Source: Gammaproteobacteria bacterium
GTDB taxonomy: Bacteria; Pseudomonadota; Gammaproteobacteria; Ga0077554; Ga007554
Length of the DNA stretch: 64,000 bases
Reading direction: 5' to 3'
Assembly: GCA_040183005.1 (NCBI GenBank)
Contig: JAMPIW010000007.1
Location: 1,496,188-1,560,187 of the forward strand
A program made the translations under genes and the position numbers. The number at the start of each line of letters is the position of its first letter. The stretch's first letter is position 1. This document shows, in pieces, positions 1 through 8,922 of the stretch. The notes below the pieces were generated by a model. It did not search any database. It saw only the letters and a program-made list of their open reading frames with translations, and was not told the DNA's origin.

Positions 1-264
1 CAGCTCTTGCAAACGCTTATCGATAACGCCTACGGGGATATGCAGCGCATCGGCAATGTGCCCTTCCGCGTATTCCTTATCCTCGCGCACATCCAGCACA
101 ACAGCATCATCCTTGTTGATGTGGCGAATCGCGTCGGAGGGACTCACCTCCTTGAATCCCAGCATCCTGCGTTTTAACGTCTCGCTCACCAACAGTATTG
201 AGACAAACACCAGGGCAAACGACAATATCCAGTGATCAAGAATAAAACTACCGAGCTTTTCCAT
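1..264 (-). CDS. Rhodanese-domain membrane protein (partial, C-terminus outside window)
   Basis: The minus-strand frame starts at the ATG at 262-264 and runs off the left edge after about 88 residues. It begins MEKLGSF, has one hydrophobic N-terminal segment (about residues 6-26, WILSFALVFVSILLV) and then the start of a rhodanese fold with the typical 'AVVLDVRE..EYAEGHI' run. The catalytic-loop cysteine would lie beyond the window, so catalytic capacity cannot be judged. In gammaproteobacteria a membrane-anchored rhodanese protein (YibN type) commonly neighbours gpmI and envC, as here, although here it is transcribed divergently from gpmI with an ArsR gene between. Its sulfur acceptor is not known from sequence. 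Confidence 0.85.
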   Translation of the reverse strand, partial: MEKLGSFILDHWILSFALVFVSILLVSETLKRRMLGFKEVSPSDAIRHINKDDAVVLDVREDKEYAEGHIADALHIPVGVIDKRLQEL

Positions 265-312
265 GAGACCTGCAAAAAATAATTAGAGGGTAAAGCAGCT
301 ATTTAATTAAGG

Positions 313-648
313 TCAATAGCGCTTCTTTTTAGGCTGATGATCGCAAAACACCTCGCGCATCATGCTTACCAGACGCAGGGTGCGGACGTCCCCAACCCGG
401 TAAAAAACCCGGTTGGCGTCCTTGCGTGACACGAGTATTCCCTTGTCGCGCATAATGGCCAGGTGCTGGGAGATATTGCTTTGGGATGTGCCTACCGCCT
501 CCACCAGATCCTGAACGCTGATTTCCCGGTCGCCCAGTGTGCAGAGTATTTTCAGGCGCAAGGGATGGGATATCGCCTTAAGTGAACGCGATGCCTGCTC
601 GATATCCTCTTCATGAAGGATAAGCTGCCCGTTATCTACATTGCCCAT
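313..648 (-). CDS. ArsR-family winged-helix transcriptional regulator
   Basis: A 111-residue protein from the ATG at 646-648; a longer frame reaches 726, but its extra 26 residues do not look like an ArsR N-terminus. The body is a standard ArsR/SmtB winged helix: 'LKAISHPLRLKILCTLGD', then recognition helix 'SQSNISQHLAIMRDKGIL', then the wing with 'RKDANRVFYRV'. No CxC or other obvious metal-binding cysteine cluster is present in the recognition helix; one Cys lies early in the wHTH and one near the C-terminus (VFCDHQ). It could therefore sense something other than arsenic-type metals, possibly redox or sulfane sulfur given the rhodanese neighbour; that link is inference. It is transcribed in the same direction as the rhodanese gene, 48 bp upstream of it, so the two may form an operon. 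Confidence 0.85.
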   Translation of the reverse strand: MGNVDNGQLILHEEDIEQASRSLKAISHPLRLKILCTLGDREISVQDLVEAVGTSQSNISQHLAIMRDKGILVSRKDANRVFYRVGDVRTLRLVSMMREVFCDHQPKKKRY

Positions 649-792
649 AGCGCCCGCCAAGATGTGCAAACCCAGCCCCCTAAAGCAGACTCCAACATGT
701 GCCTTTACAAGCGAAACATTATACAATGATAGTCCGTTGAATAAGCAACAGACAAAACCTCCCTTACATTGCTTTTAAGTGAAGATATCTCC

Positions 793-2343
793 ATGCCATC
801 CATCAAAAACCGTCCCTTGGCCCTGATTATCCTTGATGGCTGGGGTTACAGTGAAAAAACCGAAGGTAACGCTATCCTCGGCGCGCGCAAACCGGTGTGG
901 GATCATTTATGGAACACTTACCCCCACACCCTGATACATGGCTCGGGCACGGCGGTCGGCCTGCCCGCCGACCAGATGGGCAACTCCGAGGTGGGCCATC
1001 TCAATCTTGGTGCGGGAAGAGTGGTCTATCAGGAACTGACCCGCATCGACCGCGCCATAAAAAGCGGCATGTTCTTCAGCAACCAGACCCTGACCCGCGC
1101 GGTTGATGATGCGGTTGCCGCCAACAAAGCCGTGCATATCCTTGGCCTGCTCTCTCCTGGCGGCGTCCACAGCCATGAAGAACATATTTATGCCATGATC
1201 AAGCTCGCCGTGGAGCGCGGCGCACAACGCGTTTACTTGCATGCCTTTCTCGACGGGCGCGATACCCCGCCGAAAAGCGCAGCTGCCTCCATCGCCGCCA
1301 TGGAAAATGTATTCACCCAAGTTGGGCGTGGCCGTTTTGCGTCCGTTATCGGACGCTATTACGCGATGGACCGCGACAAGCGCTGGCCTCGTGTCCAGGC
1401 CGCATATGACCTTATCACCCAAGGCAAAGCTTCCTACCAGGCGCCAGATGCCGCCGCCGCGCTGGAAATGGCCTATGCGCGCGGCGAAACCGACGAGTTC
1501 GCGCTGGCAACAGCCATTGTCCCCGCCGGTGAAAAATCCGTGTCCATTGAAGATGGCGACAGCGTAATTTTCATGAACTACCGCGCTGACCGGGTACGCC
1601 AACTCATGCAGGCCTTTATCGAGCCGGATTTCAATGGCTTCGAGCGCGATGCCACCCCACGCCTGGGCGCGATGGTCAGCCTCACCGAATACAAAAAGGA
1701 CTTCGCCATTCCGGTGGCCTTCCCTGCAGAGCGGCTGGAAAACGTGTTCGGCGCCTATATTTCCAGGCTCGGCCTGCATCAACTGCGTATCGCAGAAACC
1801 GAAAAATATGCCCATGTGACATTTTTCTTTAACGGCGGGGAGGAAAAACCCTTTCCCGGAGAAGACCGTATCCTTGTCCCCTCGCCTCAAGTGGCAACCT
1901 ACGATCTGCAACCGGAAATGAACGCATCGCAAGTCACGGACAAGCTGATCGAAGCCATTGAAAGCGGAAAGTATGATGTGGTTATCTGCAACTACGCCAA
2001 CCCAGACATGGTGGGGCACAGTGGCCGCATGGACGCCGCCGTTCAGGCCATCGAGGCGATAGACGCCTGCTTGGGGCGGCTGTACGACGCCATCAAGAAA
2101 GCGGGCGGCGAGATGCTGATTACTGCCGATCACGGCAATGCGGAGCAGATGTCCGACAAGAGCACAGGCCAGGCGCACACCGCACACACCAGCAACCCGG
2201 TGCCGTTCGTCTATGTCAGCCACCGCTCGGCAGTGGCCGCCTCCCGTGGCAGTCTGGCAGACGTGGCGCCCACCATGTTGTACCTGATGGACATCAACAA
2301 ACCCACTGAAATGAGCGGCACGACGCTGATGAAATTGATTTGA
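793..2343 (+). CDS. gpmI: 2,3-bisphosphoglycerate-independent phosphoglycerate mutase
   Basis: Interconverts 3- and 2-phosphoglycerate in glycolysis and gluconeogenesis in the cytoplasm, using a phosphoserine intermediate and two Mn ions. The 516-residue length matches the family. Visible signatures are the N-terminal metal motif 'LILDGWGY' type sequence (D15), the nucleophile Ser65 in [15 protein letters not shown], the '[11 protein letters not shown]' and '[12 protein letters not shown]' substrate segments, and the C-terminal metal motifs 'NPDMVGHSG', 'ITADHGNAE' and 'AHTSNPVPF'. The start MPSIKNRP at 793 is preferred over an upstream in-frame start at 769 because the family begins there. 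Its stop codon overlaps the TTG start of envC, implying translational coupling. Confidence 0.97.
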   Translation: MPSIKNRPLALIILDGWGYSEKTEGNAILGARKPVWDHLWNTYPHTLIHGSGTAVGLPADQMGNSEVGHLNLGAGRVVYQELTRIDRAIKSGMFFSNQTLTRAVDDAVAANKAVHILGLLSPGGVHSHEEHIYAMIKLAVERGAQRVYLHAFLDGRDTPPKSAAASIAAMENVFTQVGRGRFASVIGRYYAMDRDKRWPRVQAAYDLITQGKASYQAPDAAAALEMAYARGETDEFALATAIVPAGEKSVSIEDGDSVIFMNYRADRVRQLMQAFIEPDFNGFERDATPRLGAMVSLTEYKKDFAIPVAFPAERLENVFGAYISRLGLHQLRIAETEKYAHVTFFFNGGEEKPFPGEDRILVPSPQVATYDLQPEMNASQVTDKLIEAIESGKYDVVICNYANPDMVGHSGRMDAAVQAIEAIDACLGRLYDAIKKAGGEMLITADHGNAEQMSDKSTGQAHTAHTSNPVPFVYVSHRSAVAASRGSLADVAPTMLYLMDINKPTEMSGTTLMKLI

Positions 2344-3641
2344 AGATTCGCGTCACGCTGGCATTGCTGCTCGCCGCAGGGGCGGGCGGCGAACACGCGG
2401 TAGCGGCAAATTCACCCGCCGAACCCACCAAAAAACACAGCAGTGCCGGTCCAAAAGCCAAGACCACCGAACTCAAAAAACTACGCGGCGAGATCCAAAA
2501 CCTGCGCTCCACGCTGGATTCGGCGCGCGGTGAGCAGGCGGCGTTGCGTTCACAGTTACGGGTCACCGAAATGGAGACCGGCAAGGTCAGTCGTTCGCTG
2601 AAAATGTTGCAACAGGAACTCCAACACCATACCAGTGACCTCCAGCAGTTGCGCTTACGTCAACAACAGCAACAGGCAAATCTCGCAGCACAGCGACTAG
2701 CCCTCGCCCAGCAGGTGCGCGCCAGTTACGCCATGGGCCACCAGGAGCTTTTGAAAATCCTCCTGAACCAGCAAGACCCTGCCGCCATGGGGCGTAGTCT
2801 TGTTTACTACAACTATTTCAATCGCACACGGGTGACGCATATTGAAAATGTCACCGTCAGCCTCCAAGAGCTGGAAAACCTGGAGCAATCCATCCAGACC
2901 AAGACTGAACAAGTGGCGCAAGCACAAACCAAGACCGAACAGGAAAAAAGACGCCTGGAAGAAAGCCGCCAGCAGCGCAGCAGCGTGCTCAGCAAACTCG
3001 GTGCGGACATTCAGAGCAAGGAGCAACAGTTGCAGCGCCTGCTGGAAGACGAACAGCAATTGAACCAGCTATTAAAAAGGCTGCAAGAAGCACAGCAGCG
3101 TGCAGCGGAGCAACGGCGGGCAAATGCCGCAAAACGTGCCAAACCAGACAAACCGCAAAGGCCATCTCAGCCGGACAAACCCAACGCTCCGGGCAAGCCT
3201 CTCACGCCACCGCCTGACGCACCAGAACCCATCATTGATGATAAATCGGTCTTCGCCAGCCTCCGGGGCAAGCTCCCCTGGCCTGCGCACGGCCCTATTG
3301 CTGCTCATTACGGAACTTCCCGCAAGCTGGGCACATCAAAGTGGCAGGGTGTGTTGATTGCCGCTGCGGAAGGCCAGGAAGTGCGGGCCATATCCAAGGG
3401 CCGGGTGGTATTTTCTGACTGGATGCGCGGTTTCGGCCTGCTGTTGATCATTGACCATGGCGATGGCTACATGAGCCTGTATGGGCAAAACCAGAACCTG
3501 CGTAAAAACACCGGCGACTGGGTGAATGGCGGGGACGTGATCGCCAGCGTGGGCGACAGCGGCGGACAGATGAACCCTGGCCTGTACTTTGAAATCCGGC
3601 GCGGCGGCGCGCCTATCAACCCTGCCCAGTGGTGCAGGTAG
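2340..3641 (+). CDS. envC: EnvC-like murein hydrolase activator (coiled coil + degenerate LytM)
   Basis: Periplasmic regulator of septal amidases (AmiA/AmiB type) in cell separation. The 433-residue protein has a short signal-like N-terminus ([17 protein letters not shown]), a long coiled coil (about residues 40-240, rich in Gln/Glu/Arg), a Pro/Lys-rich linker (about 255-300) and a C-terminal M23/LytM domain ending at 'NPAQWCR'. The zinc ligands of active LytM enzymes are missing: the usual HxxxD is absent and the H-x-H strand reads 'LYFEIR', so it is an activator and not an endopeptidase. Translation must begin at TTG 2340-2342, because no other suitable start precedes the signal; this TTG overlaps the gpmI TGA (TTGA). 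Confidence 0.9.
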   Translation: MKIRVTLALLLAAGAGGEHAVAANSPAEPTKKHSSAGPKAKTTELKKLRGEIQNLRSTLDSARGEQAALRSQLRVTEMETGKVSRSLKMLQQELQHHTSDLQQLRLRQQQQQANLAAQRLALAQQVRASYAMGHQELLKILLNQQDPAAMGRSLVYYNYFNRTRVTHIENVTVSLQELENLEQSIQTKTEQVAQAQTKTEQEKRRLEESRQQRSSVLSKLGADIQSKEQQLQRLLEDEQQLNQLLKRLQEAQQRAAEQRRANAAKRAKPDKPQRPSQPDKPNAPGKPLTPPPDAPEPIIDDKSVFASLRGKLPWPAHGPIAAHYGTSRKLGTSKWQGVLIAAAEGQEVRAISKGRVVFSDWMRGFGLLLIIDHGDGYMSLYGQNQNLRKNTGDWVNGGDVIASVGDSGGQMNPGLYFEIRRGGAPINPAQWCR

Positions 3642-3740
3642 GATTTACAAAGAGTTTATTTGCATCTTGACACTCGCAACTTGTATGCTGTTGGGATATG
3701 AGAAACCGACGGACATCGACACGCCATTTTGGAGCAATTC

Positions 3741-5111
3741 ATGAAGTTTAATACCCGTAATTTCTTAATTTTAACCCTGGGATTAGTGATGGGGATCAGC
3801 ATCAGCGTAGGACATAGCGTCTTCGCGGAACGCGAAAAACCCGTGACAGCCTCCCTGCCGCTCGATGAGCTGCGCACATTCACCGAAGTGCTGAACAAAA
3901 TCAAAACTGATTATGTCGAACCGGTAGACGACAAAACCCTGTTGCAGAATGCCATCCGTGGCATGTTGACCGGACTGGATCCACACTCCGCTTATCTGGA
4001 TGCTGATGCATTCAAGGACTTGCAGGTCAGCACGACGGGCGAATTTGGCGGACTGGGAATTGAGGTCGGCATGGAAGACGGCTTTATCAAAGTCATCTCC
4101 CCCATCGACGACACCCCTGCCCAGCAGGCAGGCATCCAGGCGGGCGACCTGATTATCCGCATCGACGACACCCCAGTAAAAGGGCTCACCCTGGGCGAAG
4201 CTGTTAACCGTATGCGTGGCAAACCTGGCACGGACATTACACTCACCGTAGCCCGTGAAGGCCAGGAAAAGCCACTGAAATTCACATTAAAGCGCGCAGT
4301 GATCAAGGTCAGCAGCGTCAAGGGCCGCACCTTGGAGCCTGGCTTTGGCTATATACGCATTTCCCAGTTCCAGTCCAACACTGGCGACAACCTGAATCAA
4401 TTCATCACCAAACTCAAGCAGGAAAACGGTGACAAGCTCAAGGGGTTGGTGCTGGATCTGCGCAACAACCCTGGCGGCGTGCTTAACGCCTCGGTGGCGG
4501 TCTCGGATGCCTTCCTGGAAAAGGGGCTGATCGTCTACACCGATGGACGGCTCAAGGATTCCCACCAGAAGTTCCAGGCCACCCCCGGCGACATCCTCAA
4601 GGGCGCACCGCTGGTGGTTCTCATTAATGGTGGTTCCGCCTCGGCCTCTGAAATCGTGGCTGGCGCACTGCAAGATCAAAAACGCGCCATCCTAATGGGC
4701 ACCAAGAGCTTTGGCAAAGGCTCCGTGCAAACCGTGGTGCCGATTGACAATAACGCGGCGCTAAAGCTGACAACGGCGCGTTACTACACACCTTCCGGGC
4801 GCTCTATCCAGGCCGAAGGCATTACACCAGACATTGCCCTTGAAAATGTCAAGGTATCAGCGGGTGAAAAACCCATCCTGGAACCTGTCAAGGAAGCCGA
4901 CCTATCCGGTCACCTGCAAAACGGCAACCGCAAGACAGGCGATGACTCCGGCACAAAACCGGCGGAGCCCACCGCGCCCGCCGACACCAAAGACATGAAG
5001 AAGAAAGATACCAAGAAAGAAACTGACAAACTGACCAGCAGTGACTATCAGTTATCCGAAGCATTGAATCTGCTCAAGGGATTGAGCATCATGCGGGAGC
5101 GTGGGCTGTAA
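3741..5111 (+). CDS. ctpA: C-terminal processing (tail-specific) protease, S41 family
   Basis: Periplasmic serine protease that trims or degrades substrates with exposed C-termini. From the ATG at 3741 the product is 456 residues; a GGAG ribosome site at 3731-3734 favours this start over the TTG at 3729. The order is N-terminal signal anchor (FLILTLGLVMGISISVGHSVFA), a helical domain with 'LDPHSAYLD', a PDZ domain (about 90-175, 'FGGLGIEVG...DLIIRID') and the S41 core (about 185-370) with Ser in GGSASASEI and Lys in SFGKGSVQT, the Ser-Lys dyad. The C-terminus is a Lys/Pro-rich tail. The gene follows envC by about 100 bp and ends at a strong terminator, so gpmI-envC-ctpA is a likely transcription unit with possible internal initiation before ctpA. 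Confidence 0.95.
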   Translation: MKFNTRNFLILTLGLVMGISISVGHSVFAEREKPVTASLPLDELRTFTEVLNKIKTDYVEPVDDKTLLQNAIRGMLTGLDPHSAYLDADAFKDLQVSTTGEFGGLGIEVGMEDGFIKVISPIDDTPAQQAGIQAGDLIIRIDDTPVKGLTLGEAVNRMRGKPGTDITLTVAREGQEKPLKFTLKRAVIKVSSVKGRTLEPGFGYIRISQFQSNTGDNLNQFITKLKQENGDKLKGLVLDLRNNPGGVLNASVAVSDAFLEKGLIVYTDGRLKDSHQKFQATPGDILKGAPLVVLINGGSASASEIVAGALQDQKRAILMGTKSFGKGSVQTVVPIDNNAALKLTTARYYTPSGRSIQAEGITPDIALENVKVSAGEKPILEPVKEADLSGHLQNGNRKTGDDSGTKPAEPTAPADTKDMKKKDTKKETDKLTSSDYQLSEALNLLKGLSIMRERGL

Positions 5112-5136
5112 TCCAGCCAACGGCTGCTAAAACATC

Positions 5137-5169
5137 GGGGCGCTGAAGGTATTCAGCGCCCCTTTTTTT
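5137..5169 (+). terminator. Rho-independent terminator of ctpA
   Basis: Perfect 11-bp stem GGGGCGCTGAA / TTCAGCGCCCC with a GGTA loop, followed directly by seven T residues; it lies 25 bp after the ctpA stop. Confidence 0.92.
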
Positions 5170-5193
5170 GCTCTAAAAATTTTTTATTTAAGT

Positions 5194-5380
5194 GATGTTA
5201 CGCACCCACCGTCCACGAAAAACACGAAAAATAGGGGGGAAATCTTGGCGCAAGAATGCGCTTGAAGAATACGCTTGGATTTGTCGGGCAACTTCGCTTG
5301 CTATCCGAAAGAGCGGCACGAACGGATTGTGCTGCGAAGCTTGTTCGTGCCTTTCGTGTTTTTTTGTGGACCACATCTTC
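5194..5380. repeat. Palindromic intergenic element, copy A
   Basis: Begins GATGTTACGCACC then GTCCACGAAAAACACGAA and ends TTCGTGCCTTTCGTG...GTGGACCACATC, so the arms are long inverted repeats of the type CCACGAAAAACACGAAAGGCACGAA. The core (ATCTTGGCGCAAGAATGCGC ... CTATCCGAAAGAGCGGC) recurs in inverted orientation in copy D at 40668-40855. Other copies are at 19012-19180 and 22896-23062. No convincing gene is inside. Confidence 0.85.
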
Positions 5381-6185
5381 CCGCCGTAATGGTGGCAATG
5401 TCGCTGGACGTGCGTAATATCAGGGCGCGCTCAAAAACCAAGTGCAACATTTTTAGGGGATAATGTTGCATGGGAAAAAACTACGATCAATTGAGTATTG
5501 AAGAGCGGGCAATGATACAAACGCAACTGGAGATGGGGGTCAAACCTGCCGCAATTGCCAAGTCCATAACCCGGTCAGCCTCTACCGTCTCACGTGAACT
5601 TCGGCGCAATGGCTGGAGCCGCCCGAAAACGCCTCGCGGCCCTGGACGACCGGCTGTGGCGGGAGGCTATCGTGCCGAGGCAGCCCACAAACGTGCGCAT
5701 GGCTGCACGATCAAGCCGCGTGTTGAGGGTCGCCTGCGACTGGGAACCACGCTGTGGGATTCAGTCATGCGCCACCTGAAAGCAGGCTACTCACCGGAGC
5801 AGATTGCTGGCACACTGGCGCTTGTGCATCCAGATACCCCTACCTTGCAGGTTTCCCATGAGACCATCTACACCGCCATCTACGCCATGCCGCGTGGCGA
5901 ACTGCGCACGGTAGTGATTGGCTGGTTGCGTTTCGGCCATGCCAAGCGCCGTCCCCGTGCGCGTGGCGAAGACCGGCGCGGACGGATCCCTGACATGGTC
6001 AGCATTCATGACCGTCCGCCTGAGATTGAAGAGCGGTTGATCCCGGGCCACTGGGAGGGTGACTTCATCAAGGGCGCGCATAATCGCTCATCTGTCGGTA
6101 CGCTGGTGGAACGGACCACGCTGTTCACGGTACTGGCAAAAATGGAAAATGCGACGTAAGCGTCCAGCCGCTCCACCTGTACAGT

Positions 6186-7700
6186 TCAGCCTGATGCCTG
6201 TACAGACCGCAACGGCAACAACTCATCAATGCGGCTGTTAGGCCAGGTCGGCAGTTTCTCCAGCGTATCCTTCAGCCAGGCAGCCGGCTCGATGCCGTTG
6301 AGTTTCGCCGTTGCGAACAGGCTCTGGATGGCGGCGGCGCGGCGGCCCGCGCGTTCACTGCCGGTGAACAGCCAATTCTTTTTACCAAGCGCAATAGGAC
6401 GGATAGCATTTTCCACCGGGTTGTTATCGATGGGGTAACGGCCATCCCCGAGGTAGCGCTTGATTGCATCCCAGCGTTTGAGGCTGTAATCGATGGCCTT
6501 GGCGGTGCCGCTACCCGTGGCGGTGGTGAGCCGTGTGCGCTGGAGCCAGGCATGGAATTCGTCCAGCTTCGGCTTGGCGTGTTGCTGGCGTAATGCCTGG
6601 CGATCCTCGATGCCCAGGGTCCTGCCCTGATCTTCGATGGCATAGAGCCCGGCAATGCGCTTCAATGCCTCGGCCGCGATCGGACTCTGATGGGCGGCAT
6701 GCAGATCGTAGAATTTCCGCCGCGCATGGGCCAGGCACGCCAGTTCCACCACGGCGTGGGCGAACAGGCCTTTGTAGCCGGCATAATCATCGACCATAAG
6801 GGCACCCTTCCAGCCTTGCAGGAAGTTCCTGGCATGTTTGCCGCGCCGGTCGGTCTGGTAGTCGAAGAGGACGAGGGGGTCTCCCTGTTCGAGATCGCAA
6901 CTTCGGTAGGCCCAGAGGAAGGCGCGTAGCGTTTTTCCCCGTCCGGGGTCGAGTTGCTGCACTGGGGTCTCGTCGGCGTGCAAGACGGTGCGCTGGCGGA
7001 GTCTCTCGGCCAGCCGGTCGGCCAGCGGCTGGAGTGCCACGCCAATGCGACCTACCCATTCGGCCAAGGTGGAGCGTGACAGGGTAACCCCACTGCGGGC
7101 CGCGATCTGCTCCAGCCGGTAGAGAGGCAGGTGATCCATGAATTTGCTGACCATCACCCAGGTGAGCAAGCCCGGCGCCGCCATGCCGCCGTCGATGACC
7201 GCCGGCGGAATCGGCGCCGCACTGACGGTCTCACAAGCACGGCAAGCATACTGCGGACGAATGTGGCGATGCACGAAGAAGCGGGCGGGCTCGACATCCA
7301 GTTGCTCGCTGATGTCTTCGCCGATCTTGACCAGATCCTTGCCGCACTGGCCGCAGGTGCACGATTCCGGCTCATGCCGGTGCTCGATGCGCGGGAGATG
7401 ATCCGGCAACGGCTGGCGACCGGCGCGTTCGCGCTTGGGTTGCCGGGTAGATGCCAGCTGTTCCACTTCGGCTTCCAGCGCGCTGGTGTCGGTATTCCAG
7501 CTTTCCTCGAACAGCTCGCGCTGCTCCAAGGAGAACTGTTCACTCTTGTTGGCAAAGCGAATGCGCTTGTAGTAGGCGAGCTCGAAGGTCAGGGCTTGGA
7601 TTTTGAGCGCATCTTTTTGGGTTCTTTCGAGCAGCTTGCCTATCCATTCCGCCAAGGCGGGATCGGGCTTGAATTGGGCGAGTTCGGCGGCTAAATCCAT
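6186..7700 (-). CDS. tnpC: IS66 family transposase TnpC
   Basis: The 504-residue product has the IS66 layout: an N-terminal leucine-rich coiled segment with 'YYKRIRFANKSEQFS', a zinc-finger-like region with 'CTCGQCGKDLV' and a later 'YACRACE', and the DDE core. The core includes 'HADETPVQQLDPG', 'DDYAGYKGLF' and 'IDNNPVENAIRPIALGKKNW'. The C-terminal segment ends 'TWPNSRIDELLPLR', also typical. It is the last gene of the tnpABC set and lies 80 bp downstream of tnpB. The gene is undamaged. Confidence 0.95.
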   Translation of the reverse strand: MDLAAELAQFKPDPALAEWIGKLLERTQKDALKIQALTFELAYYKRIRFANKSEQFSLEQRELFEESWNTDTSALEAEVEQLASTRQPKRERAGRQPLPDHLPRIEHRHEPESCTCGQCGKDLVKIGEDISEQLDVEPARFFVHRHIRPQYACRACETVSAAPIPPAVIDGGMAAPGLLTWVMVSKFMDHLPLYRLEQIAARSGVTLSRSTLAEWVGRIGVALQPLADRLAERLRQRTVLHADETPVQQLDPGRGKTLRAFLWAYRSCDLEQGDPLVLFDYQTDRRGKHARNFLQGWKGALMVDDYAGYKGLFAHAVVELACLAHARRKFYDLHAAHQSPIAAEALKRIAGLYAIEDQGRTLGIEDRQALRQQHAKPKLDEFHAWLQRTRLTTATGSGTAKAIDYSLKRWDAIKRYLGDGRYPIDNNPVENAIRPIALGKKNWLFTGSERAGRRAAAIQSLFATAKLNGIEPAAWLKDTLEKLPTWPNSRIDELLPLRSVQASG

Positions 7701-7780
7701 GCCTGTATTTTACCACTGGCATGCTCCGCAAGCCAGTAACGGCAAGGGTTTTAGGCTGTTTATTCACTAAAATAACGCGC

Positions 7781-8122
7781 TCACACTTGCCACTGTGACG
7801 GCGGTGGCGCCGAGAGTCTTTGCCAGTCGACACCGGCGGTCAGCCAGTCCCATTGTGCTGGCGTGAGGGCGAAGGTGGTGGCGTCCGATGTCGGCCAGAT
7901 AAAGTGACCACGATGCAGGCGACGCTGGCAGAGCCAGACGCCGGTGCCATCCCAGATCAGGAGCTTGAGGCGGTTCTGGCGTCGGTTGCGGAAGGCGTAG
8001 GCCGTGCCGTCGCAAGGGGACCGGCCGAGCGTGTTTTGTACCCGCTGGGAGAGGCCATCGATGCCGGCACGCATGTCGATCGGTTCGACCACCAGCCAGA
8101 CTTGGGTCGGTGCCGGGATCAT
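7781..8122 (-). CDS. tnpB: IS66 family accessory protein TnpB (Orf2)
   Basis: A 113-residue protein starting [20 protein letters not shown]; the typical IS66 Orf2 signature 'VWL...PIDMRAGIDGL' and 'RNRLKLLIWDGTGVWL' are present, with C-terminal 'ALTPAQWDWLTAGVDWQRL'. The ATG at 8122 overlaps the tnpA stop in an ATGA arrangement, so translation is probably coupled; a longer frame reaching 8152 is less likely. The protein is required for transposition in other IS66 elements, but its biochemical role is not established. Confidence 0.92.
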   Translation of the reverse strand: MIPAPTQVWLVVEPIDMRAGIDGLSQRVQNTLGRSPCDGTAYAFRNRRQNRLKLLIWDGTGVWLCQRRLHRGHFIWPTSDATTFALTPAQWDWLTAGVDWQRLSAPPPSQWQV

Positions 8123-8421
8123 GGCAGTTGCCGCAACAGGTCGGCCAGCCATGGAGCCCCGTCCGCCGGCAACTCGATTCTCCAGCCGCCCGGACTGTGG
8201 AGCCGTACGACGTTCCCCGTTACCGGTGCACCCACGCTGACCGGCACCAAGGTGAGGGATGACTTTGCCGATGCAACGGCTTCCCTCTCCTTGCGCCGCC
8301 AGCGATAAAACGCCTTCTCACCCAACCCTTGGTTCGCACAGTATTCACTCTGCGTCAGATCACTTCGACGCCAGGCTTCAAGATGCTCTCGCCAGAATTC
8401 CTGCCCATGCCTCTTCGCCAT
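8119..8421 (-). CDS. tnpA: IS66 family accessory protein TnpA (Orf1)
   Basis: A 100-residue protein, first gene of the IS66 set, starting [17 protein letters not shown]. It has a helix-turn-helix ('[25 protein letters not shown]') and a C-terminal segment '[25 protein letters not shown]', both typical of IS66 Orf1. Its stop overlaps the tnpB start. The likely role is DNA binding or regulation for transposition. Confidence 0.92.
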   Translation of the reverse strand: MAKRHGQEFWREHLEAWRRSDLTQSEYCANQGLGEKAFYRWRRKEREAVASAKSSLTLVPVSVGAPVTGNVVRLHSPGGWRIELPADGAPWLADLLRQLP

Positions 8422-8890
8422 CTGGAGTCCCTCCGAAAAAGCAGCAAGAGTGCACGGGCTTCGCGGAAAACTACAGGTGGGACGGCTGGCCGCTTACAAT
8501 GCGACGGCTGAGGCGACGTTGACCGACTTCAGTCATGTGCTCAACCGCATTGATGCGCAAAAGCGCCTCTCGTTGACGTACGATCAAGGCAGGGAAATGG
8601 CGGCACACCAACGGCTGACAGAAACCACAGGGGTGAAAGTATATTTTGCCGATCCACACAGCCCCTGGCAGCGCGGCATCAACGAGAATACCAATGGTCT
8701 GTTGCGGCAGTACCTGCCCAAGGGGAGTGACTTGAGTGGTTTCACGCAGGAGGAGCTGGATGCGATTGCCTGGCAACTCAATACCCGACCACGCAAGTCA
8801 CTGGGCTTCAAATGCCCAGCCGAGTTGTTTACACCAGACTCTTTCGATTTCAGGCAGCATCACGCTGCGCTTTTTGCACTTGGTCATTGA

Positions 8891-8918
8891 AACCGCCCAG
8901 TTATTTAACTGGGCGGTT
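8891..8918 (-). terminator. Hairpin terminator after phoU
   Basis: A 10-bp perfect stem AACCGCCCAG / CTGGGCGGTT with an 8-base AT loop lies immediately 3' of phoU on the minus strand and immediately 3' of the IS30 transposase on the plus strand. The U-tract is short on both sides, so efficiency is uncertain. Confidence 0.65.
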
Positions 8919-8922
8919 TGGG

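Larger units (their letters stand above)
6156..8497 (-). mobile_element. IS66-family insertion sequence, 2342 bp
   Basis: Terminal inverted repeats GTAAGCGTCCAGCCGCTCCA (from 6156) and GTAAGCGGCCAGCCGTCCCA (reverse complement, ending at 8497) enclose tnpA-tnpB-tnpC on the minus strand. An exact 8-bp target duplication AATGCGAC flanks it (6148-6155 and 8498-8505), as expected for IS66. It sits inside the IS30 transposase gene. All three genes look complete, so this copy may be active. Confidence 0.95.
5431..8890 (+). mobile_element. IS30-family element interrupted by an IS66-family element
   Basis: The outer element is bounded by imperfect inverted repeats: TCAAAAACCAAGTGCAA at 5431 and its partner TCAATGACCAAGTGCAA (reverse complement) ending at 8890, which overlaps the end of the transposase gene. 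Removing 6156-8497 plus one copy of the 8-bp duplication leaves an element of about 1.1 kb, the usual IS30 size. No clear short target duplication was seen around the outer ends, so the exact outer boundary is uncertain by a few bases. Confidence 0.8.
5470..8890 (+). pseudogene. IS30-family transposase, split by IS66 insertion
   Basis: The 5' part (5470-6155) encodes an IS30 N-terminal helix-turn-helix ('LSIEERAMIQTQLEMG', 'ITRSASTVSRELRRNG'), the middle region, and the first catalytic Asp region 'IPGHWEGDFIKGAHNRS'. The 3' part (8506-8890) resumes with '[16 protein letters not shown]' and contains 'TYDQGREMA' and '[19 protein letters not shown]', the remaining DDE residues. Joining across the insertion restores the frame exactly: ...LAKMENAT then AEATLTDF. 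The transposase was therefore intact when the second element landed. As it stands it is inactive, and the short N-terminal piece may still bind the element ends. Confidence 0.93.

Noticed and set aside
907-2223. Minus-strand open frame of 438 codons opposite gpmI
   Set aside because: Antisense shadow of gpmI without recognisable domains.
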